DNA from: an uncultured Burkholderiales bacterium
Lineage (GTDB): Bacteria > Pseudomonadota > Gammaproteobacteria > Burkholderiales > Burkholderiaceae
NCBI GenBank assembly: GCA_903845315.1
Contig: CAIMWY010000438.1
Coordinates: forward strand, 1 to 5,385
DNA length: 5,385 nt
Direction: 5' to 3'
Shown here one piece after another: positions 4,512 to 5,385 of this stretch (within the stretch, counting starts at the first letter, position 1; each line of letters begins with the position of its first letter). The notes under the pieces are model-generated. The model saw nothing but the letters and a program-made list of their open reading frames with translations. It had not been told where the DNA came from and ran no database searches. Position numbers and translations under genes: made by a program.

Positions 4512-5385
4512 ATGACCACGGCTGCCCAAAAAGCTCAATTGCAACATCAGGGTTTGTACGACCCCTCCAACGAACATGACGCCTGCGGCGTGGGCTTTGT
4601 GGCCCACATCAAAGGGGTGAAGAGCCATGCCATCGTGGGTCAGGCCCTGAAGATTTTGGAAAACCTGGATCACCGGGGTGCGGTAGGTGCCGATGCCTTG
4701 ATGGGTGACGGCGCTGGCATTTTGATTCAACTGCCTGATGCTTTGTACCGACAAGAAATGGCCAAGCTGGGCGTGACCTTGCCAGCCATGGGCGAGTACG
4801 GTGTGGGCATGGTGTTCTTGCCTAAAGAGCATGCATCCCGTCTGGCTTGTGAGCAAGAGTTGGAGCGTGCGGTGCTGGCCGAAGGCCAGGTGCTGCTGGG
4901 CTGGCGCGATGTGCCTGTCAACCATCAGATGCCGATGTCGCCCACCGTGCGCGCCAAAGAGCCGATCATGCGGCAGATCTTCATCGGTCGAGGCAACAAC
5001 GTGATCGTGCAAGACGCCTTGGAGCGCAAGCTGTATGTGATTCGCAAAACCGCCAGCGCAGCGATTCAACGGTTGAATTTGAAGCACAGCAAAGAGTATT
5101 ACGTGCCCAGCATGTCCAGCCGCACGGTCATTTACAAGGGTTTGCTGTTGGCCGACCAAGTGGGTACGTATTTCACCGATTTGCAAGACGAGCGTTGTGT
5201 CTCGGCCCTGGGCTTGGTGCACCAGCGTTTCTCGACCAACACGTTCCCCGAGTGGCCGCTGGCCCATCCTTACCGCTATGTGGCGCACAACGGTGAAATC
5301 AACACCGTCAAGGGCAACTACAACTGGATGAAGGCGCGCGAAGGGGTGATGTCTTCCCCCGTGTTGGGCGACGACTTGAAAAAGC
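4512..5385 (+). CDS. gltB: Glutamate synthase large subunit, N-terminal part (3' end outside window)
   Basis: The first 291 codons of the NADPH-type glutamate synthase large subunit, an enzyme that with the GltD small subunit converts glutamine plus 2-oxoglutarate to two glutamates in the GS-GOGAT route of ammonia assimilation. The visible part is the class II glutamine amidotransferase domain. Cys25 in HDACGVGF is the nucleophile, exposed after removal of a 24-residue propeptide. DHRGA is at 53-57 with GDGAGILIQ after it, HQRFSTNTFPEWP begins at 237, and the oxyanion-hole motif HNGEIN is at 259-264. The reading frame is intact and still open at the window end. Full-length proteins are about 1,500 residues or more, so the central, FMN/synthase and GXGXG domains lie downstream, where gltD would be expected. 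The start is fixed by AGAGGA. The upstream region carries sigma-54-like and sigma-70-like promoter elements and abuts the RAYT unit. Confidence 0.96.
   Translation, partial: MTTAAQKAQLQHQGLYDPSNEHDACGVGFVAHIKGVKSHAIVGQALKILENLDHRGAVGADALMGDGAGILIQLPDALYRQEMAKLGVTLPAMGEYGVGMVFLPKEHASRLACEQELERAVLAEGQVLLGWRDVPVNHQMPMSPTVRAKEPIMRQIFIGRGNNVIVQDALERKLYVIRKTASAAIQRLNLKHSKEYYVPSMSSRTVIYKGLLLADQVGTYFTDLQDERCVSALGLVHQRFSTNTFPEWPLAHPYRYVAHNGEINTVKGNYNWMKAREGVMSSPVLGDDLKK

Noticed and set aside
4497..5288. Long open frame of 263 codons on the minus strand
   Set aside because: It lies opposite the well-supported gltB coding frame and shows no recognisable domain; such antisense openings are common in GC-rich genes.
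1..5385. CRISPR array, tRNA or rRNA genes
   Set aside because: No regularly spaced repeats and no tRNA- or rRNA-like segments were seen; nearly all sequence is accounted for by protein genes and the RAYT unit.

Overview
The window looks like an ordinary chromosomal segment of a GC-rich betaproteobacterium. Burkholderiales, probably Comamonadaceae-like, is the best guess, from protein style and from a dgt-type gene lying close to gltB. This placement is inference from remembered family patterns, not from a search. All six protein genes lie on the + strand, and the first and last are cut by the window edges.

Layout. (1) 1-2707 is a tightly packed three-gene run: the 3' part of a dGTPase-like HD hydrolase (dgt), a 12-helix MFS transporter, and a DUF1415 protein. 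Both junctions are 4-base ATGA overlaps, so the genes are almost certainly co-transcribed and translationally coupled. The run ends in a GGGTGA hexamer repeat that contains the DUF1415 stop codon and forms a textbook G-quadruplex motif. (2) 2708-2802 is a short gap with no clear terminator. A -10-like hexamer lies exactly 6 nt before the next ATG. (3) 2803-3657 encodes a 284-residue SAM-dependent methyltransferase of the Methyltransf_32 type, with a Pro-Cys-Cys motif. (4) 3654-4444 is a small mobile-type unit: an intact REP-associated tyrosine transposase (RAYT, HUH/Y1 family) bracketed by inverted copies of a 25-bp palindrome, plus a 17-bp half copy at its stop codon. (5) 4445-4511 is the gltB promoter and leader. 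It holds a strong sigma-54-like -24/-12 element, an overlapping sigma-70-like candidate and a good Shine-Dalgarno. (6) From 4512 to the window end runs the N-terminal glutamine amidotransferase domain of the glutamate synthase large subunit.

How they fit together. dgt (dNTP control) and gltB (ammonia assimilation) are housekeeping genes. The transporter and the DUF1415 protein are coupled to dgt by position, but no shared pathway can be read from the sequence. The most interesting region is 3654-4511. The RAYT unit has its left palindrome overlapping the methyltransferase stop codon and its right palindrome ending 6 bp before the gltB -24 box. It therefore sits where upstream activator sites for a sigma-54 promoter would be expected. 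I found no clear sign of a wholly new multi-gene system. The RAYT/palindrome architecture and the nitrogen-type promoter beside it are the leads worth following.
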